Numbered from the stretch's first letter, positions 15,580-24,165 are shown. The stretch is 58,331 nt of DNA from an uncultured Collinsella sp. (GCA_900541035.1 UQIN01000016.1:1-58331); one strand, 5' to 3'. Numbers and translations are program-made. Notes: a model not told the origin generated them from the letters alone.

Positions 15580-16890
15580 ATGAGCCAGTTTATCAACAAC
15601 CCCGAGCACACCTTTGGTTTCGATACCCTGCAGCTTCACGTTGGCCAGGAGAGTGCCGATCCTGCATCCGACTCCCGCGCCGTGCCTATCTACCAGACCA
15701 CGAGCTATGTGTTCCGCAACTCCCAGCACGCCGCCGACCGCTTTGGTCTTGCCGACGCCGGTAACATCTACGGCCGTCTGACCAACTCCACCCAGGGCGT
15801 CTTCGAGGACCGTATCGCCGCACTCGAGGGTGGCGTGGCAGGTCTCGCCGTCGCCTCCGGTGCTGCTGCTATCACCTATACCCTGCAGGCTCTTGCCCAG
15901 GCCGGTGACCACGTGGTGGCTCAAAAGACCATCTACGGCGGTTCCTACAACCTGCTGGAGCACACACTCTCCCAGTTTGGTGTCGAGACCACCTTCGTCG
16001 ATGCCCACAACCTGGACGAGGTCGAGGGCGCCATCAAGGACAACACCACAGTCATCTATCTCGAGACGCTCGGTAACCCCAACTCCGATATTCCCAACAT
16101 CGACGCCATCTCCGAGGTCGCCAAGAAGCATGGCCTGCCGGTCGTCGTCGATAACACCTTCGGCACTCCGTATCTGTTCCGTCCGCTGGAGCATGGCGCC
16201 AACATCGTCGTTCACTCCGCAACTAAGTTCATTGGCGGCCACGGTACCTCGCTGGGCGGTGTGATTGTCGATGGCGGCAACTTCGATTGGAAGGCGAGCG
16301 GCAAGTATGCGCAGATCGCCGAGCCCAACCCCTCCTACCATGGCGTCTCGTTTGCCGAGGCCGCCGGCCCTGCCGCCTTCGCGACCTATGTCCGCGCCAT
16401 CCTGCTGCGTGACGAGGGCGCTTGCATCAGCCCGTTTAACGCCTGGATCTTGCTCCAGGGCACCGAGACCCTGTCGCTGCGTGTCGACCGCCATGTCGAG
16501 AACACCAAGAAGGTCGTTGAGTTCCTGGTTGGCGACAGCCACGTCGCCAAGGTGAACCACCCGAGCCTGTCTGAGCACCCCGATCACGAGCTCTATCAGA
16601 AGTACTTCTCCAACGGTGGTGCCTCGATCTTTACCTTTGAGATTAAGGGTGGCCAGGAGGCAGCTTGGAAGTTCATCGATCATCTGCAGGTCTTCTCGCT
16701 GCTCGCCAACGTGGCCGACGTCAAGTCGCTCGTCGTGCACCCGGCTACGACTACGCACTCCCAGCTCTCTGCCGAGGAGCTCGCCGAGCAGAACATTACG
16801 TCCTCCACGATCCGTCTTTCCATCGGTACCGAGAACGCCGAGGACATCATTTGGGATCTGAAGCAGGCCTTCGCCGCGCTGGACGAGTAA
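15580..16890 (+). CDS. metY: O-acetylhomoserine aminocarboxypropyltransferase (sulfhydrylase)
   Basis: A 436-residue PLP enzyme of the Cys/Met metabolism family that makes homocysteine from O-acetylhomoserine and sulfide. Features are V-P-I-Y-Q-T-T-S-Y-V near residue 29, Y-G-R (substrate/PLP phosphate), and the PLP lysine in S-A-T-K-F-I-G-G-H-G (about K211). A length near 430 and the inserted segment after the PLP lysine favour MetY over MetB or MetC. The AAGGAG before the ATG sits in a small GATC-loop hairpin. A Cys-containing leader ORF and a divergent LysR gene precede it, and a strong terminator follows. Confidence 0.93.
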   Translation: MSQFINNPEHTFGFDTLQLHVGQESADPASDSRAVPIYQTTSYVFRNSQHAADRFGLADAGNIYGRLTNSTQGVFEDRIAALEGGVAGLAVASGAAAITYTLQALAQAGDHVVAQKTIYGGSYNLLEHTLSQFGVETTFVDAHNLDEVEGAIKDNTTVIYLETLGNPNSDIPNIDAISEVAKKHGLPVVVDNTFGTPYLFRPLEHGANIVVHSATKFIGGHGTSLGGVIVDGGNFDWKASGKYAQIAEPNPSYHGVSFAEAAGPAAFATYVRAILLRDEGACISPFNAWILLQGTETLSLRVDRHVENTKKVVEFLVGDSHVAKVNHPSLSEHPDHELYQKYFSNGGASIFTFEIKGGQEAAWKFIDHLQVFSLLANVADVKSLVVHPATTTHSQLSAEELAEQNITSSTIRLSIGTENAEDIIWDLKQAFAALDE

Positions 16891-16950
16891 GGCGACTTGT
16901 GCAAGGACCCCTTGCGATTCGATAGGTATAACTGCATAAAATGCCTGCTC

Positions 16951-16992
16951 AAGGCGCCTGTGCGAACAATGGTTGCGCAGGCGCCTTTTTTG
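16951..16992 (+). terminator. metY terminator
   Basis: AAGGCGCCTGTGCGAAC pairs with GTTGCGCAGGCGCCTT around AATG, followed by a T6 run. The remaining sequence up to 17202 contains no gene that I can support and presumably holds the promoter of the next gene. Confidence 0.9.
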
Positions 16993-17202
16993 CATAGGCA
17001 GGGCGCAAAAACAGGGTTTTTGACATGCTTTATGCATTCGAGTTGTGGAAAACTCCTGTTGAGAGGATGTGAGTTTTACGCAATTGACGTGCGCCTTTTG
17101 AGTAAAACCGCAGGTCGCGATTTGCTCGGGGTACTATGCAGCGCGATCGAATCACACGCAGCTCAAACGCAGCAAAAACGCACTACGGAGGTTTCCAGCT
17201 AC

Positions 17203-17979
17203 ATGAGGATCGATTCACGAAAACCGAAAGCCGCTGCCCTTTCTGCCGCTCTGACCGTGGCACTTTTGGTGGGCGCCGGCGCAACTGATGCCCACGCGGC
17301 AACACTGTCCGATACAGTCGGATCAACGCCCTCCGAGACGACGCTGGTACAGCCCGTTGATTATCGCGGCGATGGTTATGGCTCTATGCAGGAGTGGAAC
17401 GCCTCGATGGAGACCAAGCGCGATTCCCTTGAAATGCGCGCTCAGATTATCCTAAACATGTATGGTGACTATGCCACCGATGACGAGCGCGCTGTGCTGC
17501 AGGGTTGTATCGATGGTGCGGGCAGCCTTTTGACGATGGGGGAGGTCGACGCGAAGTCGACCGAGCTCGATGAGCTGCGCACTGCGCTTGAGAATGCCAA
17601 ACGCGAAGCGCTCGAGGCCGCTGCCGCCGAGGCGGAGGCTGCCGAGGCCGCCCAGGCTTCGTACTACAACGCCGGTTACACTCCGTCCTACGCGTCTGCC
17701 GCGTCCTACGCGAACAGATCGGGCCTGACGCGCTCTGCGGGTGTCAATAACTACAACGGGCGCCGTGAGACCTATTACAGCAGCAATGTGCTTTATCACT
17801 ATCGCACGGGCGAATGGACTCAGGATTCTGAGGGCTTCTGGCGCGATTCCGACGGCTATTACGTTGTTGCCGCGGGCGATATGGCCCAGGGCTCGACCTT
17901 TACGGGCTCCAAGGGTGATTGCAAGGTCTATGACTCCGGCTGCGCTGCCGGAACCACCGATTACTACACTGGTTGGTAA
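17203..17979 (+). CDS. secreted protein with coiled Ala/Glu region and 3D-like C-terminal domain
   Basis: A 258-residue exported protein. Residues 1-31 form a Sec signal peptide ending A-H-A-A. Residues 60-130 are helical, residues 125-150 are an Ala/Glu-rich coiled segment, and 150-200 is Tyr/Ser/Asn-rich. The last 50 residues (G-Y-Y-V-V-A-A-G-D-M ... V-Y-D-S-G-C-A) resemble the double-psi barrel '3D' domains of cell-wall enzymes, but this is tentative. The ATG at 17203 follows GGAGG at a long spacing. No lipobox or LPXTG is present, so it is probably released or wall-associated. Confidence 0.6.
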   Translation: MRIDSRKPKAAALSAALTVALLVGAGATDAHAATLSDTVGSTPSETTLVQPVDYRGDGYGSMQEWNASMETKRDSLEMRAQIILNMYGDYATDDERAVLQGCIDGAGSLLTMGEVDAKSTELDELRTALENAKREALEAAAAEAEAAEAAQASYYNAGYTPSYASAASYANRSGLTRSAGVNNYNGRRETYYSSNVLYHYRTGEWTQDSEGFWRDSDGYYVVAAGDMAQGSTFTGSKGDCKVYDSGCAAGTTDYYTGW

Positions 17980-18165
17980 TTTTTCTGCATCACGGATATT
18001 TGGCGGACGGGCGTCTTTACCGAGCTTTAGGGCAACGTAAGGACGTCCGTTCTATGTATGCGTTTGAGTTAACAGAGCCCTTACCGTGGCGGTACGCTGG
18101 GCGTATGGATGCGGGGCACACTGGTTCTTGAGAAATAAGGTCTTTCTCTTGGAGGAAGTGGTCTT

Positions 18166-18372
18166 GTGAATGCTCGAGATATCGCCGTTGCCGCCGTCGC
18201 GTTGATGCTTGGCTGCCTTGGTCCCACGGCCGCGCTCGTCGCGGGCATTCAGGGGACATGCGGGGCTGCTCCTATCGTGGTCGGCGCGCTGATCGCGGCC
18301 ACGCTGCTGGGAAGTGCAGGCGTGGTTCTTTGCCGCGACGATGAGGACGAGGTGCCGGGGTCGCAACGCTAA
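18166..18372 (+). CDS. small two-helix membrane protein
   Basis: A 68-residue protein from a GTG with a strong GGAGGA. Residues 5-28 and 33-55 are hydrophobic helices joined by a short loop containing Gly and Cys, and the C-terminus is acidic (RDDEDE). No family is recognised. It stands alone between two terminators. Confidence 0.6.
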   Translation: MNARDIAVAAVALMLGCLGPTAALVAGIQGTCGAAPIVVGALIAATLLGSAGVVLCRDDEDEVPGSQR

Positions 18373-18413
18373 CTGTTGTGAGATCGGCCGCCGGTCATAG
18401 ACGAAGATGAAGG

Positions 18414-18448
18414 CCGCCGCAGGGGAAAGGTTCCCTTGCGGCGGTTTT
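18414..18448. terminator. terminator between the small membrane gene and panE
   Basis: CCGCCGCAGGGGAA pairs with TTCCCTTGCGGCGG and is followed by TTTT. The genes on both sides point towards it, so it may serve both directions. Confidence 0.88.
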
Positions 18449-18481
18449 GCTGTTAAGGCTGTTGAATGCGGCGCGTCGGCG

Positions 18482-19396
18482 CTACCAGCTTTTCTCGATA
18501 TCGCGGATGCGCCGATAGAGCCACTCGTTTTGCGGTGCCTGGATATCGTGTTTGGCTGCGAGGCGGCAGATGGTGCCCGCGAACTCATCAACCTCGGTTT
18601 TGCGCCTTGCGATGCGGTCTTGAGACATCGAGGGCATACCGGCGGGGTCGATTCCCTCGATGAGGTGCACCATTTGCGTCAGGTCTGCCTCGGTCAGTTC
18701 AACGCCCTCGGCGTTGGCGACCGCAAGCGTTTCGCGCATGGCGGAAACAAAGCAGCGACGCTGCTCGGAGCCCGGCTCCGTGGCGCTTCCGTAGGTCCCG
18801 CCGTAGGCCATGCAGGTCTGGTTGATGCCGTCGTTGAGCATGAGTTTGGCCCACATGCGGTGGGCGATGTCGTCCTCGACGGTATGGGCGATGCCGCAGC
18901 GCGTATAGAGCTCGTCGATTGCGGTGATGGTTGCGGGGTTCGTGCCGGCCGCCGCGCCAAAGCGGATTTCGCCCGCATTGGTAAAGGTGAGCGCGCCGTT
19001 GAGAAACACGGCGTCCATGCCCTGGCAGATACCAAGAACGGTATGCTCCCAGCCAAAGCGTTCGGCAATCTTTTGCTCGCTCGTAATGCCGTTGCACAGC
19101 GAGGCGATGAGCGTGTTGGGTCCCACGACGCGCTCCATAGTCTTGAGTGCTTGGTCGAGACCGGTGGTCTTGACTGTCAGGATGACCAGATCGGCGGGCG
19201 TCGCCTCGCTGGCACGGACGGACGTGAGATCGCAGGGCTTGCCGTTGACGGTGAGCGCGTCGTTCGCGTGACGCTCAAAACGGGTGTCATCCATAACGTA
19301 TTCGACGGCGTCATTGCCGAGGGCCTTGGCAATCATGCTGCCGTAGAGCAGGCCGACGCCGCCCTTGCCGATAAAGGCGACCTTGTTGATCTGCAT
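18482..19396 (-). CDS. panE: 2-dehydropantoate 2-reductase
   Basis: A 304-residue NADPH-dependent reductase (ketopantoate to pantoate, pantothenate synthesis). The N-terminal nucleotide loop is IGKGGVG. The ApbA/PanE C-terminal domain shows W-A-K-L-M-L-N-D (catalytic Lys about residue 185) and the conserved late Ser/Glu segment. Many ApbA-family proteins act on other 2-oxo acids, so the exact substrate is not certain. The ATG at 19396 gives good GGGGAG spacing. A terminator-like hairpin and a 22-residue leader ORF lie upstream. Confidence 0.82.
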   Translation of the reverse strand: MQINKVAFIGKGGVGLLYGSMIAKALGNDAVEYVMDDTRFERHANDALTVNGKPCDLTSVRASEATPADLVILTVKTTGLDQALKTMERVVGPNTLIASLCNGITSEQKIAERFGWEHTVLGICQGMDAVFLNGALTFTNAGEIRFGAAAGTNPATITAIDELYTRCGIAHTVEDDIAHRMWAKLMLNDGINQTCMAYGGTYGSATEPGSEQRRCFVSAMRETLAVANAEGVELTEADLTQMVHLIEGIDPAGMPSMSQDRIARRKTEVDEFAGTICRLAAKHDIQAPQNEWLYRRIRDIEKSW

Positions 19397-19414
19397 GTGA
19401 ATCATCTCCCCATG

Positions 19415-19441
19415 TAAAAGGCGCCCGCGTAAGGGGCGCCT
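19415..19441 (-). terminator. attenuator-like terminator upstream of panE
   Basis: On the minus strand AGGCGCCC (with one extra C) pairs with GGGCGCCT and runs into TTTTAC, 18 nt before the panE start and 48 nt after the stop of a short leader ORF. A terminator in front of a gene, preceded by a leader peptide, is the arrangement of transcription attenuation. Confidence 0.6.
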
Positions 19442-19489
19442 GATGGATTGTATGCTGCCAGGGTGATTGGTGGGTGCGCGGGGCGGCTG

Positions 19490-19558
19490 TTATAAAAAAG
19501 AAACGTTTGCCTGGACGCTACGCTGCAGGGCAGACCGCAAAGACATGCGCGTGGTCAT
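19490..19558 (-). CDS. 22-residue leader peptide before panE
   Basis: The ORF encodes MTTRMSLRSALQRSVQANVSFL from an ATG with GAAAGGAG at ideal spacing. The ribosome binding site is in the loop of a 5-bp hairpin (GCCCG/CGGGC, 19559-19579). The peptide is rich in Ser, Arg, Leu and Val but has no run of one amino acid that would name the effector. The layout hairpin-loop SD, short ORF, terminator, gene is clear in the sequence; regulation is inferred. The same loop sequence (GATG..AAAGGAG) occurs in the metY leader. The rest of the 19406-19720 gap holds the opposed promoter of the aldo/keto reductase gene. Confidence 0.5.
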   Translation of the reverse strand: MTTRMSLRSALQRSVQANVSFL

Positions 19559-19720
19559 GCCCGGCTCCTTTCATCGGGCTTTTTGCTGATGTTAAAGCGG
19601 TGCCGTGACGGCTCGATTTCTGCTGCGTTACGATACGTTCTCAATTGCGATTCCGATGTGTTTCGATGACGTGACGGGTTTGTTTCGCCTTGTCAGGGCT
19701 TCGATGGGAGGGGAGGGGCC

Positions 19721-20911
19721 GTGCAATACCGCGTTGACCCTAAAAGTGGTAACCGAATATCCGCTCTGGGTCTGGGCTGCATGAGGTTTCCCGGTGCGCC
19801 GGGACGTCCGGATGCGAAGACAGCCGATGCCATCATTTCCCGTGCGGTGGAGCAGGGGATTAACTACCTGGACACGGCCTATCTCTATCCCGGCAACGAG
19901 GCGTGCGTGGGTGCGTCGCTTGAGCGCCTGGGCTTGCGCGACCAGGTTTTGCTCGCAACCAAGCTGCCGCATGCTTCGTGCAAATGCGCGGAGGATTTCG
20001 ACCGGTTCTTCGACGAGCAACTGCGCCGCCTACGGACTGACCATATCGACTATTACCTCATGCACAACATTACCTCGCCCGCCCAGTGGGAACGTGTGGT
20101 GGCGTTGGGCATCGAGGACTGGATCGCGCAGCAAAAGGCTGCAGGGCGTATTCGTCAGATAGGCTTTTCGTACCACGGCAGCGCGGCGGACTTCCTTACG
20201 ATGCTCGATGCGTATGAGTGGGACTTTTGCCAGATCCAGTACAACTACGCTGGAGAACGATATCAGGCGGGAACGGCGGGGCTCATGGCCGCCGCCGAGC
20301 GCGGGCTCGCGGTGTTTGTGATGGAGCCGCTTTTGGGCGGACGCTTGGCAGGCAAATTGCCTCCGCGGGCGCGCGCTGTTCTCGATGGTGCATGCGATCG
20401 GCATTTGCATACGCCTGCCGCTTGGGGGCTCTCGTGGGTGTGGAATCATCCCCAGGTGACCATGTTGCTTTCGGGTATGACCGATACCGCGCAGGTGGAC
20501 GAGAATTCGTCACTGGCAGACCTCGCGTTGCCGAATTCGATGACGGCCAACCAGCTCGACACGATTGCGCGCGTGTTGATGGAGTTTGAGAAATCGAACC
20601 GTGTGCCCTGCACGGGATGCGGCTATTGCATGCCGTGCCCTAAAGGCATCAATATCCCTGGATGTTTTGCCGCCTACAACGCAAGCTATGCGCACAGCTG
20701 GTTTACGGGGCTGTCTCAATACTTTACGGCGAGCGCGGTGCGCACAAGCGAGCCCAAGTTGGTGAGCAATTGCGTCAAATGCGGCAAATGCGCGCGGCAC
20801 TGCCCGCAGCACATCGATATTCCCGAGCGTCTCGACGATGTGCGCCGACGTTTCCAGCCTGGTCCCGTGACGGCGGTGCTTAAGGCCTTCGGCAAAACGC
20901 GCTCCTCATGA
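19721..20911 (+). CDS. aldo/keto reductase with C-terminal 4Fe-4S domain
   Basis: A 396-residue protein. Residues 1-290 are an aldo/keto reductase barrel with L-G-C-M-R-F and the catalytic Asp/Tyr pair (D-T-A-Y-L-Y) near residue 52. From about residue 295 there are Cys clusters C-T-G-C-G-Y-C-M-P-C-P and, near residue 350, C-V-K-C-G-K-C-A-R-H-C-P, as in ferredoxin-type domains of anaerobic AKRs. Electron transfer from ferredoxin to a carbonyl substrate is the likely role. The GTG start follows GGAGGGGAGG. Confidence 0.9.
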   Translation: MQYRVDPKSGNRISALGLGCMRFPGAPGRPDAKTADAIISRAVEQGINYLDTAYLYPGNEACVGASLERLGLRDQVLLATKLPHASCKCAEDFDRFFDEQLRRLRTDHIDYYLMHNITSPAQWERVVALGIEDWIAQQKAAGRIRQIGFSYHGSAADFLTMLDAYEWDFCQIQYNYAGERYQAGTAGLMAAAERGLAVFVMEPLLGGRLAGKLPPRARAVLDGACDRHLHTPAAWGLSWVWNHPQVTMLLSGMTDTAQVDENSSLADLALPNSMTANQLDTIARVLMEFEKSNRVPCTGCGYCMPCPKGINIPGCFAAYNASYAHSWFTGLSQYFTASAVRTSEPKLVSNCVKCGKCARHCPQHIDIPERLDDVRRRFQPGPVTAVLKAFGKTRSS

Positions 20912-20996
20912 CCCTTTTATAACTTGCGGTGGAATAGTTCCTGTTTGCGGCAGAATAGGGGCCAAACAGGAACTATTTCACCGCAACTGAAGGGGG
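20912..20996 (+). promoter_or_regulatory. structured leader hairpin, copy 1 (sequesters the ribosome binding site of the next gene)
   Basis: The 24-nt arms at 20924-20947 and 20963-20986 match at 23 positions. Outside them CCCTT (20912-20916) can pair with AAGGG (20990-20994), which is the Shine-Dalgarno of the downstream gene. The flank CCCTTTTATAACTTGCGGTGGAATA and the terminal ATTTCACCGCAACTGA recur in copy 2 at 22077, while the inner stem sequence differs but still pairs. Confidence 0.65.
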
Positions 20997-21001
20997 CTGT
21001 C

Positions 21002-22021
21002 GTGGGTCATCGAGATTCATGTGATGATTTGCGTGAGGTTCGTTGGGGCGTTTTGGGCGCTGGGCGCATTTCGCATCGATTTGCATCGTCGCTCAAGGAG
21101 GTGGACGGGGCACGGCTTGTGGCTGCCGCCGGTCGCACTCCTTCGCATGTTGAGGAGTTTTGCAGGGCGTTTTCGATTGATGCCGTGCACAGTTATGCCA
21201 CAGCTGACGATAACGGCGATGCGGCTTATGATGCGTTGATTGCCGACCCCGATGTCGACGTAATCTACTTGGCTCTTCCGCATGGCATGCATGCGCATTG
21301 GGTCTGTCGGGCACTACGCGCGGGAAAGGCCGTGCTGTGCGAAAAGCCGGCCGTTTTGAATGAAGAAGAGGCCCATGCGATCGCCTCCGTTTCCCGTGAG
21401 CGCGGCGTGCTGTTTATGGAGGCGATGAAGAATCGGTTTTGCCCGATGCGCACTCGCGTGAAGGACTTGCTTGCGTCGGGTGAGCTCGGCCGTATCGTTT
21501 CGATCGAAAGCGTGCAAAAACTTGATTATGGTGAGCCCCCTTCGAGTTATCTGCTCGACCCGTTGCAGGGTGGCTGTCTATATGACATGGGCTGCTATGC
21601 GGTCGGGTGGTTTGATGATCTGCTTGCGGGTGCGTGCGATGTTTCGTCTCGTGAAGTTTGCTGGCGTGACGTATCGGACGGCCGCGTTGATTGGGTCGAC
21701 GAGATTCGTATGAGCGTCGGCGGCATACCCATTCATATGGCGTGCGACGGCAAAGCTGCATATGAAAGCCGCTTAACGATTGACTGCGAGCGAGGCTCGT
21801 TGGAAATCGAGCGCCTCCATCGTCCCGAGCTCGCCTATGTGAAGTACTCCGACGGACGAATGCTCGAAATAAATGCCCCGTTTGAGGTCGATGATTTCTA
21901 CGGCGAAATCCAGCATGCGACCCAGCTCATCCGGGCGGGGAAACTCGAGAGTCCCGTCATGCCCCTTGCCGCCACACAGCGCTGTGCGCACATCATCGAT
22001 GCGATTCGCTTGAAACTTTAG
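21002..22021 (+). CDS. Gfo/Idh/MocA family oxidoreductase (second)
   Basis: A 339-residue NAD(P)-dependent dehydrogenase with V-L-G-A-G-R-I (nucleotide loop, about residue 16) and C-E-K-P-A (catalytic Lys about residue 104). The C-terminal domain has the D-M-G-C-Y segment of the dihydrodiol dehydrogenase/GFO-like group. The GTG start at 21002 is 6 nt after AAGGGGG. Its ribosome binding site is in the base of hairpin copy 1 and it is followed by hairpin copy 2. The substrate is unknown. Confidence 0.88.
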   Translation: MGHRDSCDDLREVRWGVLGAGRISHRFASSLKEVDGARLVAAAGRTPSHVEEFCRAFSIDAVHSYATADDNGDAAYDALIADPDVDVIYLALPHGMHAHWVCRALRAGKAVLCEKPAVLNEEEAHAIASVSRERGVLFMEAMKNRFCPMRTRVKDLLASGELGRIVSIESVQKLDYGEPPSSYLLDPLQGGCLYDMGCYAVGWFDDLLAGACDVSSREVCWRDVSDGRVDWVDEIRMSVGGIPIHMACDGKAAYESRLTIDCERGSLEIERLHRPELAYVKYSDGRMLEINAPFEVDDFYGEIQHATQLIRAGKLESPVMPLAATQRCAHIIDAIRLKL

Positions 22022-22076
22022 GGCGTGGGGGCATGGCGCCAGCGCTTGGAATGCCTGGAGGCCTTTGCTCCTGATG

Positions 22077-22164
22077 CCCCTTTTATAACTTGCGGTGGAA
22101 TACGGTCTGTTTGCGCCAAAATAAGGCACCAATAGACCGTATTTCACCGCAACTGATGAAGGGG
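22077..22164 (+). promoter_or_regulatory. structured leader hairpin, copy 2 (before nfo)
   Basis: The arms at 22090-22113 and 22129-22152 pair with about three mismatches. CCCCTT (22077-22082) pairs exactly with AAGGGG (22159-22164), the likely ribosome binding site of nfo. The outer sequence is the same as copy 1, but the central stem is CGGTC/GACCG instead of GTTCC/GGAAC: compensatory change that keeps the pairing. Confidence 0.65.
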
Positions 22165-22172
22165 AGTTGGAG

Positions 22173-23039
22173 ATGCTGACGATCGGATGTCATCTTTCGA
22201 CGACGAAGGGCTATCGGGCAATGGGGGAGACGGCGTTGTCCATTGGCGCCAATACCTTTGCGTTCTTTACGCGCAACCCGCGCGGTGGCAAGGCAAAAGA
22301 CCTTGACATGGATGACGTGGCGGCTCTGCGCGAGCTTATGTCGCAAAACGACTTTGGACCGCTGGTGGCGCATGCCCCGTATACCTACAACCCCTGTTCT
22401 GCCAAAGAGCGGGCGCGCGAGTTCGCCTTGGAGGCTATGGCAGAGGACCTGCGGCGCATGGAGGCGCTGCCCGGCAACTACTACAACTTCCATCCCGGTG
22501 CGCATGTGGGGCAGGGCTCCGACGCCGGCATTCAGATGATTGTCGATGCCCTGTGTCAGGTGATGTTTGAGGGCCAGCAGACGACGGTGCTGCTCGAGAC
22601 CATGTCGGGCAAGGGCACCGAGGTGGGCCGCAGCTTTGAGGAACTGGCGCTCATCATTGAGGGTGTTGCCGGCAAACGCCCCGAGCTGTCGGCCAAGCTG
22701 GGCGTTTGCCTAGACACCTGCCATGTGAGCGATGCCGGCTACGACATCATCCATGATCTGGACGGCGTACTCGACGAGTTCGACCGCGTGGTGGGTATCG
22801 ATCGCTTGCATGCCGTACACATCAACGATTCGAAGAACCCTTGTGGCGCCCATAAAGATCGTCACGAGTGCATCGGCAAGGGATACCTTGGCAGCGAGGA
22901 ATTTGGTGGCGGTATGCAGGTTATGCAGAATATTGTATCGAATGGCCACTTGCGTTCGCTGCCGTTTATTTTGGAGACTCCGAACGAACTTGCAGGTTAT
23001 GCAGCTGAAATTAGACTATTAAGGTCATTGCAGCAGTAA
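22173..23039 (+). CDS. nfo: deoxyribonuclease IV (apurinic endonuclease)
   Basis: A 288-residue TIM-barrel AP endonuclease for base-excision repair. Zinc ligands are seen in Y-N-F-H-P-G-A-H (about H106/H111), L-L-E-T-M-S-G (Glu), C-L-D-T-C-H (Asp, His) and H-I-N-D-S-K and D-R-H-E-C-I-G-K-G. The ATG at 22173 (GGGAG/GGAG upstream) starts directly with LTIGCHLS; an upstream in-frame TTG overlaps the hairpin. It is preceded by hairpin copy 2. Confidence 0.93.
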   Translation: MLTIGCHLSTTKGYRAMGETALSIGANTFAFFTRNPRGGKAKDLDMDDVAALRELMSQNDFGPLVAHAPYTYNPCSAKERAREFALEAMAEDLRRMEALPGNYYNFHPGAHVGQGSDAGIQMIVDALCQVMFEGQQTTVLLETMSGKGTEVGRSFEELALIIEGVAGKRPELSAKLGVCLDTCHVSDAGYDIIHDLDGVLDEFDRVVGIDRLHAVHINDSKNPCGAHKDRHECIGKGYLGSEEFGGGMQVMQNIVSNGHLRSLPFILETPNELAGYAAEIRLLRSLQQ

Positions 23040-23100
23040 TGACTGTCACAAAGTAGAGTATTCCATTCACGTTATGGGTTTGTTTCAATCAGTTTTCTCA

Positions 23101-23129
23101 TTGCAGATTCGTAATTCCGGGTGCATAAT
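23101..23129 (+). promoter_or_regulatory. promoter of the amino-acid ABC transporter
   Basis: TTGCAG (23101-23106), a 17-bp spacer and CATAAT (23124-23129) form a good sigma-70-type promoter 57 nt upstream of the binding-protein start. Confidence 0.55.
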
Positions 23130-23186
23130 AGCCAACAGTTTTTGCAGACCTCTGAATCAAACGAGGTCACCGGAAGGAGACTGATT

Positions 23187-24047
23187 ATGAAGCTGAAGAA
23201 GCTTGGCGCATTTGCCGCCACGGGTGCTATGGCACTCGCCCTTGCTCTGACGGGCTGCGGTTCGTCCAACGCCACCTCTGGTTCTGATGCCGGTCCCAGC
23301 AGCTCTGACGACGCTAAGGTCGAGAAGGTCGACGGCTCCAAGGAGTACGCGCTCGTCAAGGACGGCACGCTGACCGTCGGCACCTCTGCCGAGTACGCGC
23401 CGTTTGAGTACAAGGATGACAACGGCGACTACCAGGGCTTTGACCTTGAGCTCATCAAGGCTATCGGTGACAAGCTGGGTCTGGATGTCGAGTACGTCAA
23501 CAATGACTTTGACACGCTGGTTCCGGGCGTCGCTTCGGGCGCCAAGTATGACGTTTCCATCGCGGCTATCACCGACACGCCCGAGCGTGAGAAGGAAGTC
23601 ACTTTCTCTGATTCCTACTACATGGACGATCAGGCTATCGTGACCAAGGTCGATAACACCGACATCACGGCCGACAACTACAGCGAGAAGCTCAACAACG
23701 CCGACGCTACCATCATCGTCCAGTCTGGCTCGACCGCCGAGGCCTTTGCCCAGGAGAACTTCCCCAAGGCCAAGATCGTCCCCTACAAGGACGCCACCGA
23801 GTGCTTCAGCGCCCTGCAGTCCGATAAGGGCGACGCCGTAGTCACCAACCGCTCCGTTGCCAGCCAGCTGACCGCCGAGCAGTTCAACACCTGCCAGACC
23901 ATCAAGCAGATCAGCACCGGCGAGGAGTACGCCATCGCCATCAACCAGGGCAACACCAAGCTCAAGGACGACATCAACCAGGCTATCAAGGACCTGACCG
24001 ACGACGGTACCGTCGACGCCCTCATGGCTAAGTACAATATCAAGTAA
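23187..24047 (+). CDS. polar amino-acid ABC transporter substrate-binding lipoprotein
   Basis: A 286-residue exported binding protein. Residues 1-22 are a lipoprotein signal ending L-T-G-C, so it is anchored by the diacylated Cys. A Ser/Asp-rich linker follows, then two lobes of the SBP family 3 fold (GTSAEYAPFEY, G-F-D-L-E-L, and D-T-P-E-R near residue 135). The ATG at 23187 has GGAAGGAG. It is the first gene of a three-gene import system; a terminator after it could make it more abundant than the permease and ATPase. Confidence 0.93.
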   Translation: MKLKKLGAFAATGAMALALALTGCGSSNATSGSDAGPSSSDDAKVEKVDGSKEYALVKDGTLTVGTSAEYAPFEYKDDNGDYQGFDLELIKAIGDKLGLDVEYVNNDFDTLVPGVASGAKYDVSIAAITDTPEREKEVTFSDSYYMDDQAIVTKVDNTDITADNYSEKLNNADATIIVQSGSTAEAFAQENFPKAKIVPYKDATECFSALQSDKGDAVVTNRSVASQLTAEQFNTCQTIKQISTGEEYAIAINQGNTKLKDDINQAIKDLTDDGTVDALMAKYNIK

Positions 24048-24069
24048 AATAACTACTTGATTGCGCGCG

Positions 24070-24100
24070 GGCCCTTTCCGTTTTGGCGGAAAGGGCCTTT
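24070..24100 (+). terminator. partial terminator between binding protein and permease
   Basis: GGCCCTTTCCG pairs with CGGAAAGGGCC, followed by TTTGCG. Such a leaky hairpin commonly gives excess binding protein in ABC operons. Confidence 0.75.
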
Positions 24101-24165
24101 GCGCTTCTCTTGACGGAGAGCGTTTCCGTCTCGTTTTGCCGGCAACTTCTACGATAGGAGCCACC

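Noticed and set aside
15331..17037. 568-residue ORF on the minus strand
   Set aside because: Antisense of metY; repetitive Gly/Val/Asp composition without domains.
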